Source of the DNA: Sphingomonas sp. BK235
GTDB taxonomy: Bacteria > Pseudomonadota > Alphaproteobacteria > Sphingomonadales > Sphingomonadaceae
Assembly: GCF_004345855.1 (NCBI RefSeq)
Contig: NZ_SLXN01000012.1
Span: 37,822 to 101,821, forward strand
Direction: 5' to 3'
DNA: 64,000 bases
In this document: positions 32,108 to 39,903 of the stretch, in pieces
Position numbering within the stretch: the stretch's first letter is position 1
How the letters are laid out: every line of letters starts with the position of its first letter
Translations under genes and position numbers: made by a program
The notes under the pieces: model-generated
Database searches by the model: none
The model's input: only the letters and a program-made list of their open reading frames with translations
What the model was told of the DNA's origin: nothing

Positions 32108-32492
32108 GAAGGTCCCCCGCTTCGAGCGCGGGTATATGCTCCAGGATCGCGATCAGCGGCAGGTGACCTTGGGGGCACGGCACCCCGGCCATGATGTCCT
32201 TGTCGACGACATAGCCTTCCCGGCGTAGCTCCTCGAGCACCAGCTCGCGGAAGAGGCCCGGAATGCTGATGCCGCGCTGCGCGCCGGGCACGCGCTCGAT
32301 CATCTTGGCAACGGCAAGCTGGTGGACCAACGCCTTCGCCCGCGTCTTACTCACGCCAAGGGCGGCCATAATGTTGTTGATCGACGGGCTCTGGCCGGTG
32401 CGCGTGATGTACGCTCGGATGAAATTGTACGCCTCGTCCCGCCGGCTGAGGGGCTTTGCGCCATCGGTATTCACCGCGATTGAAACACCCAT
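32064..32492 (-). CDS. LexA-like winged-helix regulator
   Basis: ATG 32492 is preferred because AGGGG lies just upstream; an ATG at 32504 has no such signal. The 142-residue product has a winged helix at about residues 16-75 ('RRDEAYNFIRAYITRTGQSPSINNIMAALG', 'SKTRAKALVHQLAVAKMIERV'), the same order as the LexA DNA-binding domain, but no LexA protease part. It heads the leftward late operon and is divergent from the nucleotidyltransferase gene, so it may control one or both. Confidence 0.65.
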   Translation of the reverse strand: MGVSIAVNTDGAKPLSRRDEAYNFIRAYITRTGQSPSINNIMAALGVSKTRAKALVHQLAVAKMIERVPGAQRGISIPGLFRELVLEELRREGYVVDKDIMAGVPCPQGHLPLIAILEHIPALEAGDLHATPSDRRAANGGG

Positions 32493-32613
32493 CTGGCCCC
32501 TCATCCCCGACCAGAGAACATAGCGCGATCATCGGTGAATTGCCATATACGCACGACGAAGCGACCAGTGAGGGGCGCTATTCGCGGTATCTTGGTGCTG
32601 GTACGCAACACCT

Positions 32614-32979
32614 ATGGAAGGCGGGCTCATCCCCCACTGGAGCGAAGCGATCCGCGCGTGGGCAGCGGACACCGTCCTCGTCGAGGCCGTGTGGGCGTTC
32701 GGGTCACGCGTGAAGGGCGGGCATCGGCCCGACAGCGATCTCGACCTCGCGCTGATCATTGCCGGCGGCGACAACCAGGAGCGTACCGGCAATGCGATTT
32801 TTCTCGGGCCGAGATGGAGGGAGGAACTGCAGGCACTGCTGCCCGTCGTGCTCGACCTCCACTTTATGGAGCCCGATGATCAGGTCGTGCCGCCGGCGGT
32901 GCGCGATCACGGCTTCCTGATTTACAGTTCACCAGCATTGTCGTTGCGTAGCGCTCTAAGCGCCGCCACCTCAAGATAG
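32614..32979 (+). CDS. MNT-type nucleotidyltransferase, orphan
   Basis: The product has 121 residues. 'AFGSRVKGGHRPDSDLDLAL' contains the G30-S31 and D42/D44 metal ligands of the minimal nucleotidyltransferase fold (Pol-beta superfamily). In HEPN-MNT toxin-antitoxin pairs the MNT enzyme AMPylates and silences the HEPN toxin, but no HEPN frame is adjacent. It lies 185 bases upstream of, and parallel to, the ATPase/HNH pair, so it may be an extra component or a leftover antitoxin. Confidence 0.78.
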   Translation: MEGGLIPHWSEAIRAWAADTVLVEAVWAFGSRVKGGHRPDSDLDLALIIAGGDNQERTGNAIFLGPRWREELQALLPVVLDLHFMEPDDQVVPPAVRDHGFLIYSSPALSLRSALSAATSR

Positions 32980-33164
32980 ACCTCACGCTACAAGCACTGC
33001 CCTTAGAAGCGAGCACAAGCAACGAGCACCAGGGTGATTCCCCCAAACGTCAATCAAAATCGTTCTTTTCGCTGTTGCAGGGCTCGGCCAGGGCGCTACG
33101 ATCGCTGGTTTAGATACAGCCGTTGATTGAGTTTATCAAAAGTCTTTTTATCAAGGTCATCATA

Positions 33165-34520
33165 ATGAGCCCTTCCTTCGCTAGAATAGCACTAAGCAAC
33201 TGGCGTCAGTTTGGCGATGTAAACATTGATGTGCATCCTCGGCTTACTATAATCACTGGTGCAAACGGGGCCGGGAAAAGCACCATACTCAACATATTTT
33301 CTCAGCACTTTGGCTTTGCGAAGCCGTTGATATCCACGCCAAAGCGGAGACGAGGCGGTGGATTATTTTATGATCTAGGATATTACAAAAGGGAGTCCGT
33401 AACCCTTTCAGGTCAAATATTTAAGTATGATGATGAGATCGAACATCTTAAAGATTTTGACGATGAAGATGTGGTTGAAACTCCGCCGTCACCCACCGGT
33501 GAGTTCATTCCTATTGGGCATCTAGTTTATACGAATGGCATTCACGCTTCAATCGGGTACCAAGACCAGCAAGCAAACGTGTACGGAATACTGGTACTAA
33601 ACCAGCAGCCAGTGATGGGGGTTCAAATCGGCTCGCATCGCATGAATGCGGCGTATCAACCCGTTCAAGGCTTGTCTTTGCAAGCTCTTGCGCTTGACCA
33701 AGCCTATGCTCTGTACCTGAACGAAGTGAATGCCAGGATGAGTGGCGGGCATACCGGATCATCCGCGCTTTATCGGATGAAGGAAACGCTCATAGCGATG
33801 GCCGCCTTCGGAGAGGGCAACGCTCATCTCGAGGCCAATCGAGATTTGAAGATTACCTTTGATGGATTTGAGGCCGTTCTACGAAAGGTACTGCCACGAG
33901 AGCTTGGCTTTCAGAAACTTAGCATACGCCCGCCAGAGATAGTTCTTAAGACAAGAACTGGCGAGTTTGTTGTCGATGCTTCATCAGGTGGAATTTCCGC
34001 GATTTTTGAAATCGCGTGGCAAATTTACCTCTTTTCTGTGGGAAAATCTCACTTTGTAGTCACCATCGATGAACCAGAAAACCACCTTCATCCCTCAATG
34101 CAACGCACTATCCTCTCGAACTTGATTGACGCATTTCCAAATGGTCAGTTCATCGTGTCCACTCACAGCCCGTTCATCGTGTCGGCTGTCGAAGACTCTT
34201 TCGTTTACGCGCTCAGATATATCGACCCGATTAGTGAGCAGTCCGGCTTACCATTAGGCAGCCGTCGAACTGTCATTTCCGAGCGGCTTGATCAAAGCAC
34301 GCGAGCCGGCAGCGCTAGCGAGATACTCCGGGAAGTTTTGGGAGTCGACGTCACTCTCCCTCAGTGGGCTCAAGGCAAGCTAGACGCGATAGTAGAAAAG
34401 TTCGGAAGTACTAAGTTAACTAAGGCCACACTTGAGAGTCTTCGAGCCGACTTAGCCAAGGCAGGATTCGCAGAGTACTATCCTCAGGCGCTCGCCAAGC
34501 TGGTCAAAAACAGTGATTAA
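33165..34520 (+). CDS. AAA/ABC-type ATPase of a Septu-like defence pair (PtuA-like)
   Basis: ATG 33165 has AAGG eight bases upstream; a TTG at 33123 would add 14 residues. The 451-residue protein has Walker A 'GANGAGKST' (residues 32-40), an ABC-like signature region 'DASSGGIS', Walker B 'VTIDEPENHLHP' (about 301-312) and the H-loop 'STHSPF' (about 331), as in OLD/AAA_15-type ATPases such as PtuA. Its stop overlaps the HNH gene by eight bases. GC content is visibly lower than in flanking phage genes, indicating separate acquisition. Retron-associated pairs are similar, but no reverse transcriptase is here. Confidence 0.82.
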   Translation: MSPSFARIALSNWRQFGDVNIDVHPRLTIITGANGAGKSTILNIFSQHFGFAKPLISTPKRRRGGGLFYDLGYYKRESVTLSGQIFKYDDEIEHLKDFDDEDVVETPPSPTGEFIPIGHLVYTNGIHASIGYQDQQANVYGILVLNQQPVMGVQIGSHRMNAAYQPVQGLSLQALALDQAYALYLNEVNARMSGGHTGSSALYRMKETLIAMAAFGEGNAHLEANRDLKITFDGFEAVLRKVLPRELGFQKLSIRPPEIVLKTRTGEFVVDASSGGISAIFEIAWQIYLFSVGKSHFVVTIDEPENHLHPSMQRTILSNLIDAFPNGQFIVSTHSPFIVSAVEDSFVYALRYIDPISEQSGLPLGSRRTVISERLDQSTRAGSASEILREVLGVDVTLPQWAQGKLDAIVEKFGSTKLTKATLESLRADLAKAGFAEYYPQALAKLVKNSD

Positions 34521-35175
34521 GCTCCAGAAGTTGGATGAGCCAAACGTGCTCGCTCTCAACAGCGCGACATGGCTGGCCGCGCTTCAAGTCGCCATAGCCT
34601 CGGGCGATGCGCAGGCTATCAAATTGGCTCAATCACGATACAATCATAAGGAAATCAAAGATCGTTTGATTGAGGAAACGTCGGCTAAATGCGCCTACTG
34701 TGAAAGCAAGATTTTACATGTCTCGCCCGGAGACATAGAGCACGTTCAACCGAAGTCCGCGGATGTCACCAGAACCTTCCAATGGGATAATCTGACGCTC
34801 TCGTGCAGCTCTTGCAATAACAATAAGAGAAATCACAGCGGCGTGGTTGACCCCTACAATGATGTCATTGGGGATCACTTTCAATTTCTAGGGCCGATGA
34901 TGTTTCCCGTTTCCGCTAATACAAAAGCGGTTTTTACGGAAAGGCAGTTGAAGCTCAATCGACTTAGGCTTGTAGAGCAGAGAATGACTCGCCTTAGTGC
35001 TGTTTCCACACAGATACAGCTAATAGTGAAAACATCAGATGATGACTTGAAACAGGTTCTTATTGAAGATTTAGTTGAGAACGATTGTGCTGACGACGCT
35101 GAGTACTCGGCTTTTGCAAAAGCCTTGGTAACTAGCCTTCTTCCTGCCGCCATCTCAGGGGTCGATGACGGATAG
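34513..35175 (+). CDS. HNH endonuclease of a Septu-like defence pair (PtuB-like)
   Basis: GTG 34513 overlaps the ATPase stop; 220 residues. 'CAYCESKI' (about 59-66), 'DIEHVQPKS' (about 75-83) and 'CSSCNNNKRNH' (about 97-107) form an HNH nuclease with paired zinc-binding CxxC motifs, in the style of TIGR02646/PtuB proteins. In Septu the ATPase senses infection and the HNH partner cuts nucleic acid, stopping phage growth. Carriage by a prophage would help the lysogen resist other phages. Confidence 0.82.
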   Translation: MIKLQKLDEPNVLALNSATWLAALQVAIASGDAQAIKLAQSRYNHKEIKDRLIEETSAKCAYCESKILHVSPGDIEHVQPKSADVTRTFQWDNLTLSCSSCNNNKRNHSGVVDPYNDVIGDHFQFLGPMMFPVSANTKAVFTERQLKLNRLRLVEQRMTRLSAVSTQIQLIVKTSDDDLKQVLIEDLVENDCADDAEYSAFAKALVTSLLPAAISGVDDG

Positions 35176-35466
35176 ATAAGCGAAGAACGAATTGTGCGCT
35201 ACACCGCTCTTGCCGAGATGCCGTCGGCAGTATGAACAAATTTCAAGCTCAACCGAGGCGGAGATACCCTCCGGCGCAGTGCTATATGCCCCCTCTACCA
35301 ACACCGTCGATCTCGCCCTTGTACCCACACGATACCCGCTGGCGAGGACGTGCGATAACGCCCATCAGTGGACGATTGTAGGACGCGGCAAGGCTCCCGA
35401 CTTTTGCCATTCATTCATCCGCAGTATGCTTCCAAGCGCCTCGATCTTACCAGTACCCCGCTGGTC
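35176..35466. other. Intergenic stretch after the defence pair
   Basis: About 290 bases with no credible gene; rightward frames reading into the channel gene are antisense shadows. It contains a degenerate copy of the 23-bp palindrome family at 35255-35277, and GC content climbs back to the phage level across it. Confidence 0.5.
35255..35277. repeat. 23-bp palindromic repeat, copy 5 (degenerate)
   Basis: GAGGCGGAGA-TAC-CCTCCGGCGC: aligns with the GCGGCGGAGG-n3-CCTCCGCCGC family with a few mismatches in each arm. It marks the right edge of the AT-richer defence pair. Confidence 0.55.
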
Positions 35467-35904
35467 TCATCGGTGCCGGACACGCTGCAGCTCGGCGACC
35501 AGGAACGCCACGGACCATCCGAGGAGCAGGACACCATTGATGCCCTCGATCGCCCCCACGATCCGCCACGGCACCGCGAGCGGCGCGTCGGAAAAGCCGA
35601 TGGCGCCGAAGGTGATCGTAGAGAAGTAGAGCGAGTCCTGGAGCGTGGCAGTCGCGCCGATTAGGAGGTACACGAAGGCATAGAACCAGATCTCCAGACC
35701 GGACAGCGTGAGCAGGCCGAGCACCACCGCGCTCGTATAGGCGGCGCCGCGGAGCGAGAGCGGGTTCAACTCGGACTCGGTCCTGCCGCGGTCGAGCGCG
35801 CTCAGGGCGCGCCCGATCACGAGAAGGCCGAGACCGTGGAAGAGCGCGGTTGCGAGCACGAGGATAGTCGACAGCGCCAGCTCGACCCACAATGACGGTG
35901 CCAC
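35467..35904 (-). CDS. Ion-channel-like membrane protein with altered selectivity filter
   Basis: The product has 145 residues from GTG 35904. Membrane segments lie at about 7-30, 55-85 and 118-138, with a pore-loop region 'LYFSTITFGAIGFSD' before the last segment, as in two-helix (Ion_trans_2) potassium channels. The canonical filter TxGYGD is here AIGFSD, so potassium selectivity is doubtful. 'WRIVGAIEGINGVLLLGWS' is the usual inner helix. It follows the exported protein gene by ten bases and may share its transcript. A phage cargo channel could change membrane potential. Confidence 0.75.
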   Translation of the reverse strand: MAPSLWVELALSTILVLATALFHGLGLLVIGRALSALDRGRTESELNPLSLRGAAYTSAVVLGLLTLSGLEIWFYAFVYLLIGATATLQDSLYFSTITFGAIGFSDAPLAVPWRIVGAIEGINGVLLLGWSVAFLVAELQRVRHR

Positions 35905-35914
35905 CAGCAGCCCG

Positions 35915-36781
35915 CTAGAACCGTCGTGCCTCGTGGCCGATGGTGTCGCATGTGCCGCGAAAGCTGTACGAGGCAGCGCCGTCGACGGTGATCCGCCCCG
36001 TGCGGCGATCGATCACCAGCTTGGGCTTGTTGAGCCCGTTCAGGCGGTAGCTCGCACGGATGGTGTCTGGTCCTTCGACCATGTCGTGGAGGTCCCACCA
36101 GCCGTTATCGCCACCCGAGTGCAGCGGCGGTATGAGCGACTTGGGCAGGCGGATACGACCGCCGCCTTCCCAAGTCTGAACCATCAGCGAGGCGTCGAAT
36201 ACCTCTGTAGTGGTCTCGTTGTAGCGGCCGTAATCGTAGCGGCTCTTGTCTCGGTTCCACGTCCAGGTCGTGCCGCTCGCGATTCCCGCCTTGCTCCCGT
36301 CGCCGAAGCAGACGAGGCCTAGGTCGACGTTGCGGCCATCGACCACCGGCGCATCGTTCCCGACGTAGCTCGGGGCCGCCTGCTGGCGCTCCGGTGGGCG
36401 CGAGTAGCCACGATCGGGCTCGTAGCCGGCAGACGGTCGGCTGGCGGGTTGCCCGGTGTAATTAGAGTTCGGACGGACCTTCGCGGACTTACCGCAGTCA
36501 GGCGGCAACGTCGGCTGGATCGAGCTGTACCGCCCGTCCATGGTGGCGATGGTGACGCACTGGCGGCGTTTGGCATTCCACCAGTTGGTATAGGCGCGAT
36601 CATCGCCTTGCTCCGCGCGCACATCGACGTACCCGCGGCGCCGGATCTCCAGCTCGCCCTGTCCTGCGCGGGCGCCAACCATGCCTTCGAGGCCGGTGGC
36701 CTGCGCCGTGGCGGTGCTCGGCAGCGCGGGCAGCAGCAGCAGCGCGGCGGCGAGAAGTGGCGAGGCGTTGGTCATCGACAT
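35915..36781 (-). CDS. Exported hypothetical protein
   Basis: ATG 36781 gives 288 residues with a signal peptide (residues 1-27, ending ATAQA). The mature N-terminus 'ELEIRRRGYVDVRAEQGDDRAYTNWWN' and 'RQCVTIATMDGRYSSIQP' match a pattern found in small periplasmic proteins of proteobacteria; a proline-rich linker follows, and the C-terminal domain ('TTWTWNRDKSRYDYGRYNETTTEVFDASL' in part, 'WWDLHDMVEG') is beta-rich. Four cysteines may form disulphides. Function unknown; linked to channel and transpeptidase genes in one leftward set. Confidence 0.65.
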   Translation of the reverse strand: MSMTNASPLLAAALLLLPALPSTATAQATGLEGMVGARAGQGELEIRRRGYVDVRAEQGDDRAYTNWWNAKRRQCVTIATMDGRYSSIQPTLPPDCGKSAKVRPNSNYTGQPASRPSAGYEPDRGYSRPPERQQAAPSYVGNDAPVVDGRNVDLGLVCFGDGSKAGIASGTTWTWNRDKSRYDYGRYNETTTEVFDASLMVQTWEGGGRIRLPKSLIPPLHSGGDNGWWDLHDMVEGPDTIRASYRLNGLNKPKLVIDRRTGRITVDGAASYSFRGTCDTIGHEARRF

Positions 36782-36828
36782 GGCATTTCCCCTGTTTGCC
36801 GGCCTGGCCCCGACCGGACGTTGGCTCG

Positions 36829-37827
36829 TCACGGCTGCGGCACCACCGCGTCCATCACGGTCAGCGGCTCTCCGCCGCTCGAGCCCACCCGCGACTGTGT
36901 GATCAGGATCGTCGTGCCCGGACGCAGCGCGGCGCGTACCTGCTCGTAGAAGGCACGCGGCAAGCGCAGCCGGTTGATCACTCCTTCATCAAGCGGGCGT
37001 CCGGCCTCTTCCTCATGTCCGGGGAGGCCAATGTACGCCCAGCGCGGCGATCCGTCAGGTGCGCTCGTCAGCGTGATGACGTGGCTGCCGGGATCGTTGT
37101 CGTTCACCGCCGCGACGCTGCGTCCGATCTCGACGCCACCTCGCATCACGACCACCTGGCGATCCGACTTGGAGACGATGATGGTCATCGGACCGCTCGT
37201 TGACCGTTCGGGTTGCCAGCTGAACTGCTGCCGGTCGAGCAGCGTGCGCTCTACCCGGCGGCCCTTCGCATCGACGGGCGCGAGTAGGCTCGTCTCGGTG
37301 CTGCGGACGTGGCTCGCGGCGTCGCCGTCGATCACGACCGTGGCACCGAGCGAGGTGATGCCGAACAGCTCGCGCGAGAAACCATAGGGCAGGTGCACGC
37401 AGCCGTGGCTCTCCGGATAGCCCGGCAGTCCGCCCGCATGAAGCGCGACACCGTCCCAGGTGAGCCGCTGCTGGAACGGCATAGGCGCGTTGTTGTACTT
37501 GCTCGAGCGGTGTTGCGCGTCCTTCTGGAGGATCGTGAAAACGCCCGTCGGCGTCTCGTGCCCGGGCTTTCCGGATGAGACCGAACTGACCCCGATGCGG
37601 ACGCCGTTGCGGTAGACGGTCGCCATTTGGCGCGAGAGGTCGACGTAGACGACGACCTGTCCATCGGGCGCGACACCCGGTGCCCACACCCACTCGCCGG
37701 GTTTGAGCCGCTCGGCCATGTGGACGAACTCGGTCGGCGAGCTGGCCCGCGCACCCTGTGCGAGAGCCGGGAGCGCGGACGCGATAGCGGCGCCGGCCAC
37801 CATCGCCTTGAACACAGGGCATGACAT
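36829..37827 (-). CDS. L,D-transpeptidase (YkuD family)
   Basis: ATG 37827 gives 332 residues with a signal peptide. The YkuD domain (about residues 55-185) has 'VYVDLSRQMATVYRNGVRIGVSSVSSGKPGHETPTGVF' features and the active-site stretch 'HAGGLPGYPESHGCVHLP', with Cys as nucleophile. The Arg usually two residues after the Cys is His here. A second domain resembles a degenerate YkuD repeat. Such enzymes make 3-3 cross-links or attach proteins to peptidoglycan. As prophage cargo it could alter the wall of the lysogen. Confidence 0.8.
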   Translation of the reverse strand: MSCPVFKAMVAGAAIASALPALAQGARASSPTEFVHMAERLKPGEWVWAPGVAPDGQVVVYVDLSRQMATVYRNGVRIGVSSVSSGKPGHETPTGVFTILQKDAQHRSSKYNNAPMPFQQRLTWDGVALHAGGLPGYPESHGCVHLPYGFSRELFGITSLGATVVIDGDAASHVRSTETSLLAPVDAKGRRVERTLLDRQQFSWQPERSTSGPMTIIVSKSDRQVVVMRGGVEIGRSVAAVNDNDPGSHVITLTSAPDGSPRWAYIGLPGHEEEAGRPLDEGVINRLRLPRAFYEQVRAALRPGTTILITQSRVGSSGGEPLTVMDAVVPQP

Positions 37828-37924
37828 ATCGCTAGTCCCCCTTGATCGGGGGCAACCTGAGAGCGTTCGGCGTTGCTTTGCAAGCATATATTGCACCGCA
37901 CCGACCTATCGCTCAGTGTGCGGC

Positions 37925-38596
37925 ATGGACTTTATGAAGTGGCTCAACTCGCTCGACGAGCTCCTCTACGAGGTCATGAGTTGGCTGCTCTTTTTTCCAA
38001 TTACGCTCATGCGCGCTATCTTTCGACCGCTCGGCATCATGCGCGAGATCGAGCGCGAGGCTACTCTCCCCGACGATGAACGCTACGGCGCCGTGCTGAG
38101 CCCGCCGCTCTTCCTCGCGCTGGCGTTGCTGCTCGGGCATGCCGTCGCCACGGCACTGGGGCAGACCGATAAGATCATCGCGAGCCATCATGGACTCGCT
38201 GATCTGATCAACGACAACGCCAGCGCGCTCGTGCTCCGCGTGATCGTATTCGCCGCTTTCCCGCTCTTCTTGGCAGCTCGTCTGGTGCGCCGCCGAGGCG
38301 CAAAACTCGACCGCGCCTCGCTCCAGCAGCCCTTCTACGAGCAATGCTATCCTGCCGCTGTATTTGCGCTAGGCGTGAGCATCGGCACCAGTCTCGGCAT
38401 CGACCCGCATCCGACCGCGCGGCTGGTCGGTCACTGGCTTGTTGCTGTCGCCGTCGTGAACTACTGGCTGGTAGGTATCCGCTGGTTCGCGGACGCGCTC
38501 GATATCGGCGTAGTGCGAGCCGCCGGCAACGTTCTGATCGCCTTCATTGAAGGCACAGTTTTCCTCATCGGTGTAGGCTTTCTGTTTACCCGGTAG
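37925..38596 (+). CDS. Multi-pass membrane protein
   Basis: ATG 37925 gives 223 residues. Hydrophobic segments lie near 15-32, 62-80, 98-118, 135-150, 165-185 and 195-222, with charged loops ('REIEREATLPDDERYG', 'RRRGAKLDRAS'). It resembles Yip1-like or permease-type proteins of sphingomonads, but no residue motif secures this. It is divergent from the transpeptidase gene with a 97-base spacer. Confidence 0.62.
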   Translation: MDFMKWLNSLDELLYEVMSWLLFFPITLMRAIFRPLGIMREIEREATLPDDERYGAVLSPPLFLALALLLGHAVATALGQTDKIIASHHGLADLINDNASALVLRVIVFAAFPLFLAARLVRRRGAKLDRASLQQPFYEQCYPAAVFALGVSIGTSLGIDPHPTARLVGHWLVAVAVVNYWLVGIRWFADALDIGVVRAAGNVLIAFIEGTVFLIGVGFLFTR

Positions 38597-39007
38597 GTGC
38601 CGCAGCGATAGCTCCACCCGCTCCGCTGACGTGATCGGTGCTGTTCATCGCCTCGCTACAGCCGCCTGGAAGATGGCACGTCACCGCGGAACGGCGGCCG
38701 AAAGCAGACGGGCGGCTATCCTGCCAGTTGCGGACACTCAGGCAGGCGACGATCGGCGCCTTGGCGGTGAACCGAGCGCTTCACGGGCTCGACCGAGGCG
38801 GAGATGACCTCCGCCGCGGTCCCTCCGACTCGGCAGAAAAGCTAGGGTCTGTCCATGCCAGCCGCCTGCGATACCCGCGCGATACCCGCGCCGCCGGCGC
38901 CCGCGTGGCACGCGATCGCGCCCCCATAGCCAGGAGGCGTCAGGTCCTACGCCCGGTCGGCTGCTCCCGGCGGCGCCGGGCGCGGGCAGCGGTTTCGATT
39001 GCCGCAA
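38597..39007. other. Intergenic region of about 410 bases
   Basis: No credible gene on either strand; frames are Arg-rich shadows. It holds a degenerate 23-bp palindrome at 38795-38817 and a short repeat 'gatacccgcgc-gatacccgcgc' near 38871-38891, similar to a 'gataccccgc' doublet at 6098-6120. Confidence 0.5.
38795..38817. repeat. 23-bp palindromic repeat, copy 6 (degenerate)
   Basis: GAGGCGGAGA-TGA-CCTCCGCCGC: intact right arm, two changes in the left. It shares the leading 'cgaggcggagat' with copy 5, so these two form a subfamily distinct from the 5-6 kb copies. Confidence 0.6.
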
Positions 39008-39325
39008 TCATGCGAACTCGTGCTCGGCCGGAACGAAGCGCGGCTCCACGTCGATCTCATCAGCGCGCTCTCTCACCTGCCGGATGTCCCACGCGAGCTG
39101 CATCCGCAGCATGGTCTCCGCGTTGAGGCCGAACACCTTCTCGAAGCGGATAGCCATCTCAGGCGACAGATCTGCCCGACCGTTCAGCAGCGTGCTGAGA
39201 GCCTGCCTGGTGACGTGCAGCAGGCGGGCCGCCTCGGTCACGCTGAGCTTGTGCGCCTCCACGATCTCGCTGGCGAGCCACGCGCCCGGGTGGACGTAGA
39301 AGCTGGAGTGAAGCTGAATAGCCAT
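39008..39325 (-). CDS. higA: HigA-family antitoxin
   Basis: The product has 105 residues. 'HPGAWLASEIVEAHKLSVTEAARLLHVTRQALSTLLNGRADLSPEMAIRFEKVFG' pieces give the XRE helix-turn-helix of VapI/HigA proteins, including the characteristic 'HPG.WL' start and 'LLNGRADLSPEMA'. It follows and overlaps the toxin by one base (toxin first, as in higBA). It binds HigB and represses the operon. Confidence 0.88.
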   Translation of the reverse strand: MAIQLHSSFYVHPGAWLASEIVEAHKLSVTEAARLLHVTRQALSTLLNGRADLSPEMAIRFEKVFGLNAETMLRMQLAWDIRQVRERADEIDVEPRFVPAEHEFA

Positions 39326-39612
39326 CAGTGATAATCCTCCAGATCGAGGTCGACGATCGCGCCTTCCTCATCCAGCGAGAAGGTCATCCGCCAATTGCGG
39401 GTGACCGTCAGCGCCCACGTTCCCGCCCGATCGCCGCTCAGCTGGTGCGCCCCGTAGTTGGGGGGCGCGAGGAGCGCGTCAGTCGAGACAGCCTGATCGA
39501 GGAACAACAGCATCAGCCCGATCCGGCTGATCACCTCGGAGGGCAGGCCCTTGGCCTTCCCGGTCTCGGCGAATCGGCGGAGGGCTTTGTGACGGATGCT
39601 CTCGATCAGCAT
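39325..39612 (-). CDS. higB: HigB-family toxin (RelE superfamily)
   Basis: The product has 95 residues, normal size. 'IRHKALRRFAETGKAKGLP' at the N-terminus, 'NYGAHQLSGDRAGTWALTVTRNWRMTF' and the 'DLDLEDYH' end match HigB/RelE mRNA interferases, which cut mRNA on the ribosome. The pair could stabilise the prophage or act in abortive defence. It lies beside the switch region and other cargo. Confidence 0.88.
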   Translation of the reverse strand: MLIESIRHKALRRFAETGKAKGLPSEVISRIGLMLLFLDQAVSTDALLAPPNYGAHQLSGDRAGTWALTVTRNWRMTFSLDEEGAIVDLDLEDYH

Positions 39613-39903
39613 GCGTCCATCTAGGAGCTAACGACCCGCGGTGTCAAGTGTCACGCGACAGGCGACGGAAGATGACGCGTGTGATGGCGTTGGCAGCGGC
39701 AAGTTGCTCGAGGCGCAAACTGGACACGAAAAGAAACGCTCGCCGGCTACGCGCCCGGTCCACCACTTTCCGCTGCGTCCTATGACAGGCACGTTGACCC
39801 AAAATGAGGTATGGAACACAACAAGAACGGAGAGAGTGAGTCGTGAGCATCCCAATATTTCGCAGCTCGCCAGGCTGCGAACATTCGTGTCCACGGTGTG
39901 ACG
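39613..39903. other. Gap between higB and the repressor gene
   Basis: About 290 bases. Frames on either strand (for example leftward 39628-39894) lack a ribosome-binding site and any recognisable sequence. The higBA promoter should be here. The composition is more AT-rich near 39660-39850. Confidence 0.5.

Noticed and set aside
33165..35175. Retron with ATPase/HNH effectors
   Set aside because: Some retrons use PtuA/PtuB-like effectors, but no reverse transcriptase gene or msr/msd-like structured region is present nearby.
39628..39894. Leftward 88-codon frame between higB and the repressor
   Set aside because: No ribosome-binding site and no family resemblance; other frames across it are equally open.
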